Shown: positions 55,106 through 63,820 of the stretch, one piece after another | Layout of the letters: each line of letters begins with the position of its first letter | Position numbering within the stretch: position 1 is the stretch's first letter | Assembly: GCA_023053575.1 (NCBI GenBank) | Contig: JAKZAP010000003.1 | Coordinates: 8,036,561 to 8,100,560, forward strand | DNA: 64,000 nucleotides | Source of the DNA: Branchinecta lynchi | Taxonomy: Eukaryota; Arthropoda; Branchiopoda; Anostraca; Branchinectidae | Direction of reading: 5' to 3' | Translations under genes and position numbers: made by a program | Notes under the pieces: model-generated | Databases searched by the model: none | The model's input: only the letters and a program-made list of their open reading frames with translations | What the model was told of the DNA's origin: nothing

Positions 55106-55635
55106 ATGGTCTCTCCGATATTGGTCTAAAAATTAACGTTTCGAAATGTGAGTTTATGGCATTTAATTGTTATTGTCCTGTAGAAATCACTTTGGGCTCA
55201 ACAGTTCTTAGCCCCGTTGAGTCTTTTACGTACCTGGGTGCTCGGTTTTCGAATAAGCTTCGGTCAACTAGAACATTATTATGTGGGCAGATGGCTGATT
55301 CGATCCGAATTGCCTACGGATCTGTTATACCTAATCGCGGAAAATTTGGAAGAAGAGACCTGGGAAGAATTTTTTCTGCTTGTGTAGCTTCCCACATTAC
55401 ATGTTTGTCCGGGGTGAGTGACCTACTGTCTCGAAACGACCTGGCGCGCTTAAGGAAGACATATTTTAAGTTTTGTAAGTATTTTCTGTACCTACCTGCC
55501 CGTCATAGTAACACAGGTATTATGCGTTATTTCAATGTTATTGATCCAGTTGGAAGCCTACTAGAAATTGAGCGGCGAGCGTGTAGACGGTCGCATACAT
55601 CGAAGTCAAGATGCTTGCTCCTTTTAGTTCGTTGA
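55078..55635 (+). pseudogene. LINE ORF2 C-terminal part after frameshift
   Basis: Reads KINVSKCEFMAFN, ESFTYLGARFS (the post-RT YLG motif), then a helical C-terminal region ending RSHTSKSRCLLLLVR and stop. Same element as the upstream frame. No zinc knuckle recognised. Confidence 0.85.
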
Positions 55636-55740
55636 TATGTTATCTATATTTTCTTTTTCCTTTCGTTTTCCACTTTTGTTTGTATAGTGGGTTTATAATA
55701 AAAAAAAAAAAAAACATCGTGCGATAAAATGATTTTCATC

Positions 55741-56033
55741 ATATGTTTGTATATCGTCACTTCTTTTCGTATCGGGAGTGTGGGCGAGGGGGGGGGTCTT
55801 CGGCAGACTGTTGCAAGTTGCAAGGTAGTTTTAACTTTCGGCAGATTGCTGAGAGTCTGAGATTTTCCACGGCGTTTGACGGGCAGTCGAAGAGGATGTG
55901 TTGGGCTGTTTCTTCTTTTGGTGGCGATATTCTACCATGGGATGTTTCGCAGACAAACCCTTCAGCCACCAGGGACAAGTACGACACTCGGAAGCTGAAT
56001 ATCGGAATGACCTGGTGGAATAAAGCTGCATAA
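55741..56033 (-). mobile_element. LINE ORF2 C-terminal remnant, opposite strand
   Basis: Minus strand reads VSYLSLVAEGFVCETSHGRI then SPPKEETAQHILFDCPSNAV, a C-x-x-x-H-x-x-x-x-C knuckle of LINE C-termini. It lies tail to tail with the 53-kb element. A G run interrupts at about 55791. Confidence 0.75.
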
Positions 56034-56132
56034 GACTTATTTATACAAATCAGCTTTTACTGCCAGCAGGATGTGGCGGGCCTCATTAAGAAAATTAGAA
56101 ATCGATCCTGTTTTATGCAGCTCTTAAAGGAC

Positions 56133-56326
56133 CTGTCTTACCTACAATACTAGCGCAACCTACTTCCATAATCACTCCATATAGTTCTAAAGCCGGAGAC
56201 CCCAGTTTCGTACGGTACATTCTAACCCCTATAACAAAACCACGCTTATTTTCTCACTTGCCGTATTTTACTCCCTTCGACGTGTATCACGCTGTTGACG
56301 GTTGTCTGCGACAAGTTTTCCATCAG
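56133..56326. repeat. Dispersed repeat, copy of 1048-1240
   Basis: Matches over about 190 bp and stops at ccatcag, exactly where copy E starts. Confidence 0.78.
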
Positions 56327-57213
56327 AACAAGACCGAAGGTTTCGATGGGATCCCAAAAATCTAACATTTGATTCAAACAGTTGGTTCATGTCTACGCCA
56401 TTCAGTCTTCGTCAGTATTTTTACTGTTAAAATAAAGTTAAAAAATGGATTCAGTATGTCTCCTTGCAGCGATACCGAATCTCTAATCGATTTCAGCAAC
56501 AACTTTCAGCTTCAACCAAAATTCCAGTTTCATCCGAATTCCTGATGAACCAGTTGTCCAGAAAGAAATTTTAAGTTCACATGTAGATTCAGCGGACCTC
56601 CTTACCCCCTCATTCCAAACCCATCCTCTGCCTCTAAAGATAGGACTAAATGACCCATCTATGAACTTGACATGTACTTTACCAGTTAATCCTCATTGAA
56701 CATTATCCTCGCTTGATTTCCTCGTTTGAACATTATATATGAACCCCTTCGACCTTCGATTACACTAGATCTCTCCGACGTCACACAGAATAAACAAATG
56801 AATGCCGGCATCCACACGCAAAGCTATACTAGTTTGAGAATAAAGGGGTAGGGACTGCTATAGCCGAAAACTGGTTGACTGATTTTGTGTCCGATTTCGC
56901 CGGATTCCGGGTGAACTACTTGTCAGGCACGAAAATTACTTTCATATTCGGATTCAGCATGTCTCCTTACCCCTAAATGAACTATCTCAATAGCTTTTAA
57001 AAAAATATTTGTTTCCCTTAATTTGAAACCCCCTGCCCTATCCCTTAATGTAGGGCTACATAGCCCATCTACGAACTCAATCTTACTCTTGACCCAAAGA
57101 ATCATCATACTAATTTTCATTAAAATATGTCATTCCCTTCGAGAGTTATAGTGCGCACAGACGGACAACTTTTGCAATATCATAGGTATCCCTCCACTTA
57201 CGTTCTGGGATCC
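56327..57213 (+). mobile_element. GGGATCCCA element, copy E (diverged)
   Basis: aacaagaccgaaggtttcga, gggatcccaaaaatctaaca; right end tccctccacttacgttctgg, gatcc. Internal 137-bp units are strongly decayed, e.g. ccggattccgggtgaactac near 56911. Confidence 0.85.
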
Positions 57214-57365
57214 AAGTAACTCCTTTAACCGAAAAGAAAACTGCGACACTATCAGACAAATCGAGGCACTTCGCGCCGCCATTTTACCGACTCACTTATG
57301 TGCCGACAATATCTGGGGGGGGGGGGGGGGCTTTCCCCCTCATCCCATACGTGTCTCCTCTGCTT
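57214..57365. repeat. R16 end with 16-base G run
   Basis: aaccgaaaagaaaactgcga, aggcacttcgcgccgccatt, tgccgacaatatct, G16 at 57315-57330, ctttccccctcatccc. Confidence 0.7.
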
Positions 57366-57459
57366 CACCGTGTGTCAATAATGAAACTTTTGACATTGTG
57401 GTCAGTATTTTAGTTCCCTATTCTTGGAATCTCTTCTTCTAATACATCTTCTTTTCCAG

Positions 57460-57590
57460 GAATTTCCGGAGAAAATCTAGTAGTCGACGTGGGACATTGC
57501 TTGCCGCGGAATGGGAATTGGGGGGCACGAACCGCCACTCAGAAGAATCCCAATGAACAGTTGACAGAATCCGGTATGAAGGTACCAGAA
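57460..57590 (+). CDS. Gene 2 exon 3
   Basis: Acceptor cttcttttccag ends at 57459; donor gtaagt at 57591. Phase 1 in, phase 0 out. Encodes ISGENLVVDVGHCLPRNGNW and then an Asn/Thr-rich stretch ending SGMKVPE. VDVGHC resembles the IDMGAC in exon 4, suggesting repeated modules. Earlier GT sites (57574, 57582) exist but only the one at 57591 matches a strong consensus and keeps phase with exon 4. Confidence 0.65.
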
Positions 57591-58920
57591 GTAAGTGGAA
57601 TTTCGTGTTCTTTTATAGAACTGAGTCCCCTGTTGCCTTCTGACTTCGTGACTCCTACATCGCACTTTAAGTAATTGTGCATCACCGAATTCGGAGATTC
57701 TTATTCCGAAATTGGAGAGTAAAAATCCGATCGCGGATTAAAATGCTAAAAATACAAAATACTGCAGATTAAGTTATCTGAAAGCGGAGAATTTTTTCTT
57801 TTTACAATGGACATTTAAGGTTAGACGTAGTCAGTGGTGGATTTTCGCCCAGGCAAACTAGCAGCTGTCTATAGGGCCCTCTCCTTGAATATAATCGCCG
57901 GACGCGGGACATTAACTAGGTAGCGCGAGCAAGGCCCCGGATGAAAAAACCCTCCGGAATGCCGCCCCTCCGTGCAGGAATTATAGCAGAACCATACAAG
58001 AAGAAAAGATACCGGCAATTGGTTTTATTTACAAAAAGAAGCGAAGAAATAAAAAGATGAGAAGATCCGAAAAAGTAATCACGGTAAACCACTGAATTTA
58101 CGCTCAATCAACTCCCAACCTACACTGAAATCACAAAAGGTTGCCAAAGAACACTATCGCCTTATTCTAAGAGACAAGAAAACGAACTAGAAATAATAAT
58201 TTAAATGATTTTTACTGCCTTAAAAGTTAATGCCTATTTTTACTGTGTACAAGTCCTTCGTATATGAAAAAGATGGGTTACTTTACCTATAAACTACATT
58301 CTTACAAGAGAACTGGACTCTTGGAGAGCCAAGACAAGTCTGCCGAAGGATTCTCCGCACGAAACATACGAAAGCTGTTGTTGTTGTTGGTCATAGGCAA
58401 CGTTGGCCTATCTGTGGTTACAGCTATATTTTCAAGAAGGCAATTGCTATACCTAGCCTATGTGTTTACCGTTATAGTTTCCAGAAATCTGGTCTAGACG
58501 GATGTTTATGCACTGTATGGGTAATATGACTTTGTTGACAAAATACTGCAAGAAACGTATAGCTACTATTTCTGTCATTGATCTTAAATAATTAATAGAC
58601 GTAGTTGACTGATATTTAGAATAAGTCTTTAATCGAAGATTACATGAAAAGGCCAAGACCAGGGGCCAATGTGTTATGTGAAATAATAATAAGATTTGTT
58701 TTCACAACAAAATTCACTACTTCTCATCAGAGATGCTACCCGCCAAAGTGTTATTTCGGTGGACGGGTATTTTACTTACTGCTGTGCCATAAATTCCTCT
58801 CCTTTTTGTTTTCCTTCTTTCTTTCTTCTTTACTCCGTTTTGTTCTACTTGAAAAATGTGGCAATAAACGTATTAATTAGTTTACTTATTTAATTACTGG
58901 CTGGTCATTTTCACCGACTA
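57591..58920. other. Gene 2 intron 3, first part
   Basis: No exon or clear repeat recognised up to a short R16 piece at 58900-58922 (ctggctggtcattttcaccg). Confidence 0.5.
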
Positions 58921-58924
58921 TTCT

Positions 58925-59715
58925 TATGGCACTTGCCTTCCTGCCTAGTGCCATATACCGATCACTTTTCCGTCGGTCGGTCTGTTTGTCAGTCCGGTGA
59001 TAGGGAATTAGGATACTTCCAGATATGCAAAGATGATGAAACTTGGCAGGCATAACAGGGACCCCATGAAACTAACTTGGAAATAGTCACTTCCCTGATT
59101 CGACCATCTTGGGGGGAGTGGAGGGAGGGGAATCAGAAATATTGAGGTATGTATACGCGATGAAAAATTTGTAGCCTGCGTAGTAGTATAGTAGTTGTGC
59201 AAAAACGTTGCATGTAATACTATGTAATAGCAAATAACACTATCATTCAATGTGCCTCAGACTGGTCCAATCATATGTAGTAGTATCCGGTAGCATCCTG
59301 TCTTGCCATAGTAGCAACTAGTCTTGCTAATAGTAGCATATAGTAGTATGCAGTAACACGGTAACCTTGAAGTAGAAGCATGTAGTAGCATCGTTAGTAC
59401 TGCATGCAACTTTTTCGTACTACTTCATAGTACTGTTTTGAGATAAATTTTTCATCGGGTAACTTTGGGACGGGTGATCGGATCTTAATGAAACTTCATA
59501 TTTGGAAAAAACTCGTGTCTTGCATGTCCCATGACAAGTCCAGACCGGATCCGATGAATGTGGGGGAGGGGCCTGAGGGGGACAGGAACTCTTATGACAC
59601 GCTTAGAGTGGAGCGATTTCCAAACCAGATGTGCTAGGACGATGAAACTTCGCTTGAACACTACCAGACTTGACAAGATTGGCTTAGAAATTGTCACTTT
59701 CCAGATCCGAAATTC
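58925..59715 (-). mobile_element. R2 element with hairpin end, second composite
   Basis: tatggcact/agtgccata hairpin (58925-58955), ccgatcacttttccgtcggt, gatgaaacttggcaggcata, ggggggagtggagggagggg. Interrupted by a MITE (59158-59457), resumes gggtgatcggatcttaatga, then R11 units from about 59715. Confidence 0.8.
59158..59457. mobile_element. 300-bp MITE with cgatgaaaaattt ends
   Basis: 13-bp perfect TIR: cgatgaaaaattt at 59158-59170, complement at 59445-59457. Interior is rich in tagtagtagcatNtagtag repeats. It splits R2 sequence that is continuous at 37400-37440. TSD unclear. Confidence 0.8.
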
Positions 59716-59945
59716 ACTTAAAGTAGTATATTCATCTTAACCGCAAATTAAAAAAAAAGTTTTAGGCTAAACATACATTTTCATCATCCGCATGAGCCCA
59801 TGGTTGCTTAGAAATTAATTTCTAGCTCCCTTAAAGTTTGCATCTTAACCACAAACACGCACAGTGAAAAAAAAACTTTTCACCAAACGATACATTTCAT
59901 GATCTACTCCCATGATCTTAGTATCGGTGCGAAGACCATCTTCCC
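59716..59945. repeat. R11 ~120-bp tandem repeat, two units
   Basis: tcatcttaaccgcaaatta, aacatacattttcatcatcc, gagcccatggttgc; second unit tttgcatcttaaccacaaac, caaacgatacatttcatgat. Same family as 38640-39175. Confidence 0.75.
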
Positions 59946-59950
59946 TCTTT

Positions 59951-61157
59951 TTTGGGACCCCAAAACGTAAGAGGAGGGATACCTATGACATCGCAAAAGT
60001 TGTCCGTCCGTCCGTCTGTAAGCACGATAACTCTCGAAGGGAATGAGATATTTTGATGAAACTTGGTATGAGGATTGTTTGGGTCAAGGGTAAGGTCGAG
60101 TTCGTAGATGGGCTCTGTAGCCCAATATTTGGGGGTGGGGGAGGGGGTTCAATTTATGGGACAAACAAAATATTTAAAAAAAGCTAATGTGATAGTTGAT
60201 TATGGGGTAAGAAGACATGCTGAACACGATGGTGACAATAATTTTCTCGCCGGACAAGTAGTTCGTCCGGAATCCGGCAAAAACCGGAAAGTTTGTTAAA
60301 AGTAAAAGTTTCATTTGAAGTTGATTAAATGTTTGATTTAGGGGTAAGAAGACATGCTGAGCACGATGGTCGAAACCATTTTGTTGCTGGACGAGTAGTT
60401 CGTCCGGAATCCGGCAAAAACCGGAAAGTTGGTTAAAAGTAAAAGTTTCATTTGAAGTTGATTAAATGTTTGGTTTAGGGGTAAGAAGACATGCTGAGCA
60501 TGATGGTGAAAATCATTTTGTCGCCGGACAAGCAGTTTGTCCGGAATCCGGCCCAAACCGGAAAGTTGTTAAAAGTAACAGTTTCATTTGAAGTTGATTA
60601 AATGTTTGATTTATGGGTAAGAAGACATGCTGAACCCGATGGTGAAAACTATTTTCTCGCCGGACAACTAGTTCGCCTGTAATCCGGCCAAAACCGGAAA
60701 ATATGTTAAAAGTAAAAGCTTTATCTGAAGTTGATTAGATGATATATTTAGGGGTAAAAAAAGACGCTGAGTCTGTATGTAATGATCATTTTTTACCCGG
60801 ACATCAAATTAGTCCGGAACCGGTTGTACCCGCATTTTTTTAAGTCAAAACTTTATTTGAAGTTGATTAGATTTTCTTGTAGGGATAAGGAGATACGCCG
60901 GCTTCGTTTCTGAATTTTTCTTTTTTTGCTGGACTAGTAGTTCCCTCAGAATTCAGGCGAAACCGCAAATTTGGTAGTAGTAAAGCAGGAAGTTTCGGTC
61001 AATATCGTCAAAATAGATATGGCTTATAGAGGTATAGATAGGTAGATAGAATATCTGAACTCGGTTTTCTCTGATGATTAGCCTGGCGAAGACAAGACCG
61101 AATTGACTGGATCAAATCTTAGATTTTTAGGATCACATCGACACCTTTGGTCTTGTT
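59951..61157 (-). mobile_element. GGGATCCCA element, copy F (best array)
   Basis: Starts tttgggaccccaaaacgtaa and ends ggatcacatcgacacctttg plus gtcttgttt. Five clear 137-bp units begin with ggggtaagaagacatgctga-like sequence at 60204, 60341, 60478, 60614 and 60751, with a decayed sixth at about 60881. Each unit holds a CCGG-rich core (ccggacaagtagttcgtccg, gaatccggcaaaaaccgg). Confidence 0.93.
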
Positions 61158-61246
61158 TCCTTTCAAGTTCTATTTTCCTTCCAACTACCCTTTTCAGAAA
61201 AGATCACTCCGAGGTATTTAAACTTAGATGTTTGTTTGATTTCTAT

Positions 61247-61393
61247 GAGCGTGTTCCACCCTTCTACACATAGGAACTATCAGTAACTATTACCGTTCCA
61301 ACCTCACCAAAAGCTACTACACTGACCGTTCCAACCTTCTCGAAACAGTAAATAAGAGTATCTATTTGCTTACCACGCTCGGGAGCGCAAAGA
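61247..61393. mobile_element. Truncated copy of the AGCGTGTTCCACCCT MITE
   Basis: gagcgtgttccacccttcta, taactattaccgttccaacc, cttaccacgctcgggagcg match 62520-62660. Right end missing. Confidence 0.8.
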
Positions 61394-61409
61394 TTTGCTT
61401 AAAAAAAAC

Positions 61410-61611
61410 CCTTAAGTTGCGCGGCTTAACCGAAAAGTCAAAAAGATACTTTTTACTAAACGATAGATATTCATGATTTCCAAGGGCTTACTGATGAATT
61501 CTTTAAAGTACAAGCCATAGTTCTAAGCAAAATATACATTTTCATGATCGCGATGAGCCTATCACCACTTTTGCTTCAAGGGTTTTGATTACAGATGAAT
61601 TTATAGCGCCA
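61410..61611. repeat. R11 tandem repeat units, left of SINE
   Basis: taaccgaaaagtcaaaaaga, tatacattttcatgatcgcg, atgagcctatcaccactttt; continues at 61938 after the SINE. Confidence 0.75.
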
Positions 61612-61625
61612 TTAAAGTGCGAATC
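61612..61625. repeat. 14-bp target-site duplication of the SINE, left copy
   Basis: ttaaagtgcgaatc, identical to 61938-61951. Confidence 0.93.
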
Positions 61626-61937
61626 CGTCCGTGGCCGAGTGGTTAGAGTGCCGGACTCGCAAGTGAAGGGTCGCTTGTTCGAGTCTCGGTAGTGCCTACT
61701 GTTTGGTTTGGGACGGGGGTTAGTGGCGTAACCCTGTAAGACAAACCAAATTCCACCCAGCTTCAAATGGGTACCTGGAGAAATCCGGGGAAGGTGACAG
61801 GAAGGGTATGTGAAAGCACAGGATGGCTGGCCCCCAACCCCCCATTGCACTTCCTGGCTGAGGGCCGAGAGTCGGAGATCAGCCCCGCCAGCTTGGCCTG
61901 TCAAGGCTAGTGCTGATACCTTGACCTTACTAACCTT
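61626..61937 (+). mobile_element. tRNA-derived SINE with target-site duplication
   Basis: 312 bp. Exact Pol III A box tggccgagtgg (61632-61642) and B box gttcgagtc (61677-61685), 34 nt apart, in a head resembling a Ser/Leu-type tRNA. The 3' part includes caaatgggtacctggagaaa and tccggggaaggtgacagg. Flanked by a perfect 14-bp duplication, proving retroposition into an R11 repeat. The acceptor stem lacks its 3' half, so it is not a working tRNA gene. Confidence 0.93.
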
Positions 61938-61951
61938 TTAAAGTGCGAATC

Positions 61952-62140
61952 ATCACAGCCAAGTGCAAAAATAAAATACTTTTTTTTATCATACGATACG
62001 CTACATTCTCGGGATTCCCAAGGGTCCATGCTCTTTCTTATCTCAACGACTTTGCTTACAAATGATAAGAAGAAGACCACGAATTCATATTTCTATTTCA
62101 TCCTCTGACCCAGCCTTGCAAATCCCATATGAGCTTTTAT
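61952..62140. repeat. R11 units and end of second composite
   Basis: acttttttttatcatacgat, catcctctgacccagccttg, caaatcccatatgag; the same end as at 39140-39175. Confidence 0.8.
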
Positions 62141-62232
62141 TTTATTTTTTAAGAAAACTTCTTAATTTAACCGAATAGAAATCCTTGTCGCCGTAAGTAA
62201 AAATTATTTCGACTCTTCTCTTTTAATTTTAG

Positions 62233-62446
62233 AACGGATGCAGCGGTTCCTGCGTCCCCTCCATTGTGCGATACGAGCGTCACACTACGAGGAAAGGCCT
62301 AGTTGAAATCCCAGTTGTGACTGATTGTGTATGCGCGACGCAAGATGGCCAGTGTACAAAGGAAGAGAAGCTGTCTACATTTCACCCTGGTACACCATTC
62401 GAAACGACCATTGATATGGGGGCTTGTCATGGTGGCTGTATTCAAG
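62233..62446 (+). CDS. Gene 2 exon 4: cystine-knot-like module
   Basis: Acceptor tcttttaattttag ends at 62232; donor gtagga at 62447. Phase 0 in, phase 1 out, 71 codons. Reads NGCSGSCVPSIVRYERHTTR, then KGLVEIPVVTDCVCATQDGQ, later TTIDMGACHGGCIQ. C-x-G-x-C followed by C-x-C is the spacing of cystine-knot (CTCK-type) growth-factor antagonists and of secreted repeat proteins with VDVG-x-C-x-G-x-C modules. The module restarts at IDMGACHGGC, so more exons must follow outside the window. Family name left open. Confidence 0.7.
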
Positions 62447-62499
62447 GTAGGAATGTTTGAACAGCTTACTCCTCGCCCCTTCTTTTCTTCAATATCGAT

Positions 62500-62885
62500 G
62501 AGCTTTGGGTCTGGCTTGGAGCGTGTTCCACCCTTCTAACAATAGTTACTATTAGTTACTATTCCCGTTCCATCCTCACGAAAAGTTACTACGCTGACCG
62601 TTCCAACCTTGTCGGAATAGTAACTAATAGTTCCTATTTGCTTACCATGCTCGGGAGCGTAGTAACCGTAGTAACTACGCATCTCTGTTACGTGATTGGT
62701 CGGATTCGCCCCTGGCGTGAGATCCTGCTGGAAAATAGAAAAATCGTTCCAGCCTTGACGGCAAAAAGCTAGAATTCGTGACGTCATGTGTAGTAACCAC
62801 GGTAAGTAGGGTGGAACACGCTCTTGGTGTCAATCCCTTCCCACCTTTCTTCTCTTCTTTTCTTCTGACCATTCTTGGACGACGT
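62500..62885. repeat. Pyrimidine-rich repeat split by a MITE
   Basis: gctttgggtctggcttgg before and tgtcaatcccttcccacctt, tcttctgaccattcttggac after the MITE; continuous in the 53195-53275 copy. Confidence 0.75.
62520..62822. mobile_element. 303-bp MITE with AGCGTGTTCCACCCT ends
   Basis: 15-bp perfect TIR: agcgtgttccaccct at 62520-62534, complement ending at 62822. Flanked by direct repeats cttgg (62515-62519 and 62823-62827). Interior contains repeated agtaactattNN-like units. The uninterrupted counterpart at 53210-53240 confirms insertion. Confidence 0.9.
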
Positions 62886-62889
62886 CAAC

Positions 62890-63520
62890 CAGTCATTTAT
62901 TATAACAAAAGCCAGAGGCTTTTATGGCACTTGGAAGGCTGGGACAGAGGATGAAAGTAAAATTTTTTCAATTCGTGGGTTTGTTGTAATCATTTGTAAC
63001 ACCCTCGAAAGAAAAATGACCGTAGAGCCTTGGAAATCTCGAGAATGTATCTTTGGTAAAAATTAATTTCATTTTTGCACTTGGCTGCACGGGCGTCCCG
63101 ACATCTTCGTAATACGGGGGGGGGGGGGGGGGGGGGGGAGGTTGAGGTTTTACCGGAAATTCTCTAGAATTCTGCTGTGTTCTTACTTCGATTATTTGTT
63201 ACAAACAGCAGTAGACAAGAATAGGTTCGTTCAAAGCTAACTGAAAAGACAACTTATTTTACATCTGATATTTGAATACACTGAAATATTTTGACGCATC
63301 GGAGGGATTTTTTATTTTTCCATCCGGGGCTCTAGTAATAACGTTCAGCTCTTCTCGGTTCTCCCTCATGAACAGAAAGGGTTTACAAATCTATCGAAAC
63401 TGGAGTACATGTTACCGTGGTATTTCGTGGAACAATATTTGTAGTTGGAAATGCTGTAAATTTCAGTAGGTTACCTGATTCTTGAAAGCTACAGAAATTT
63501 CGGAGATTGCCGGAATCACC
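62890..63520. other. Intronic or intergenic, no gene recognised
   Basis: Contains a 23-base G run (63116-63138), the longest homopolymer in the window, and ttacatctgatatttgaata near 63258, the complement of a motif at 41880. Confidence 0.55.
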
Positions 63521-63522
63521 CT

Positions 63523-63597
63523 ATGAACGTTCCTGTACTCTATGTTGTATGTCTGCTAGTCGCCGAAGCTGCGGCAAAAGTCTGTGGCGGCCCGCCA
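63523..63597 (+). CDS. Possible signal-peptide exon
   Basis: ATG at 63523 gives MNVPVLYVVCLLVAEAAA then KVCGGPP before a donor gtaaga at 63598, phase 0. Hydrophobic core followed by small residues fits a signal peptide. Could be exon 1 of another secreted protein or chance; the ATG context is poor and there is nothing to join it to in the window. Confidence 0.35.
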
Positions 63598-63599
63598 GT

Positions 63600-63820
63600 A
63601 AGATTCTCGCGCCGAACCTGTTTAGGTGAAATTTTTCAGATTCTCTTTCTGTCGAACCTCTTCCAAACGCTCAAGTTTGTTCTAAGCTGGTCCGAGATCT
63701 TCTAGACGTTCGCAAAAGCTCGAAATTCTTTTAAGTTCACCTTGATTACTGGAGTTTCGTAGCCCCCCCCCCTCCCTTCAACAAACTACATTTATGCTAC
63801 AGGTATACGTTCAATGATCG
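63600..63820. other. No feature recognised
   Basis: A C run lies at about 63764-63772. Confidence 0.5.

Larger units (their letters stand above)
53276..55714 (+). mobile_element. Young non-LTR retrotransposon, 5'-truncated
   Basis: Contains the C-terminal part of an AP-type endonuclease, a whole RT core, a C-terminal region to a stop at 55633-55635, a short 3' UTR and a poly(A) tail at 55699-55714. The open frame of nearly 600 codons with one frameshift near 55070 indicates recent insertion. It sits in gene 2 intron 2 in the sense orientation. The missing endonuclease N-terminus is the usual result of 5' truncation. Confidence 0.92.

Noticed and set aside
61628..61700. tRNA gene
   Set aside because: A and B boxes are perfect, but the 3' half of the acceptor stem does not pair with the 5' end and the unit continues into a 300-bp body with a target-site duplication. 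It is a SINE head.
62233..62446. Bursicon, gremlin or another named CTCK hormone
   Set aside because: The C-x-G-x-C and C-x-C spacing is suggestive but the module repeats and lacks the remaining signature residues of those families, so no gene name was given.
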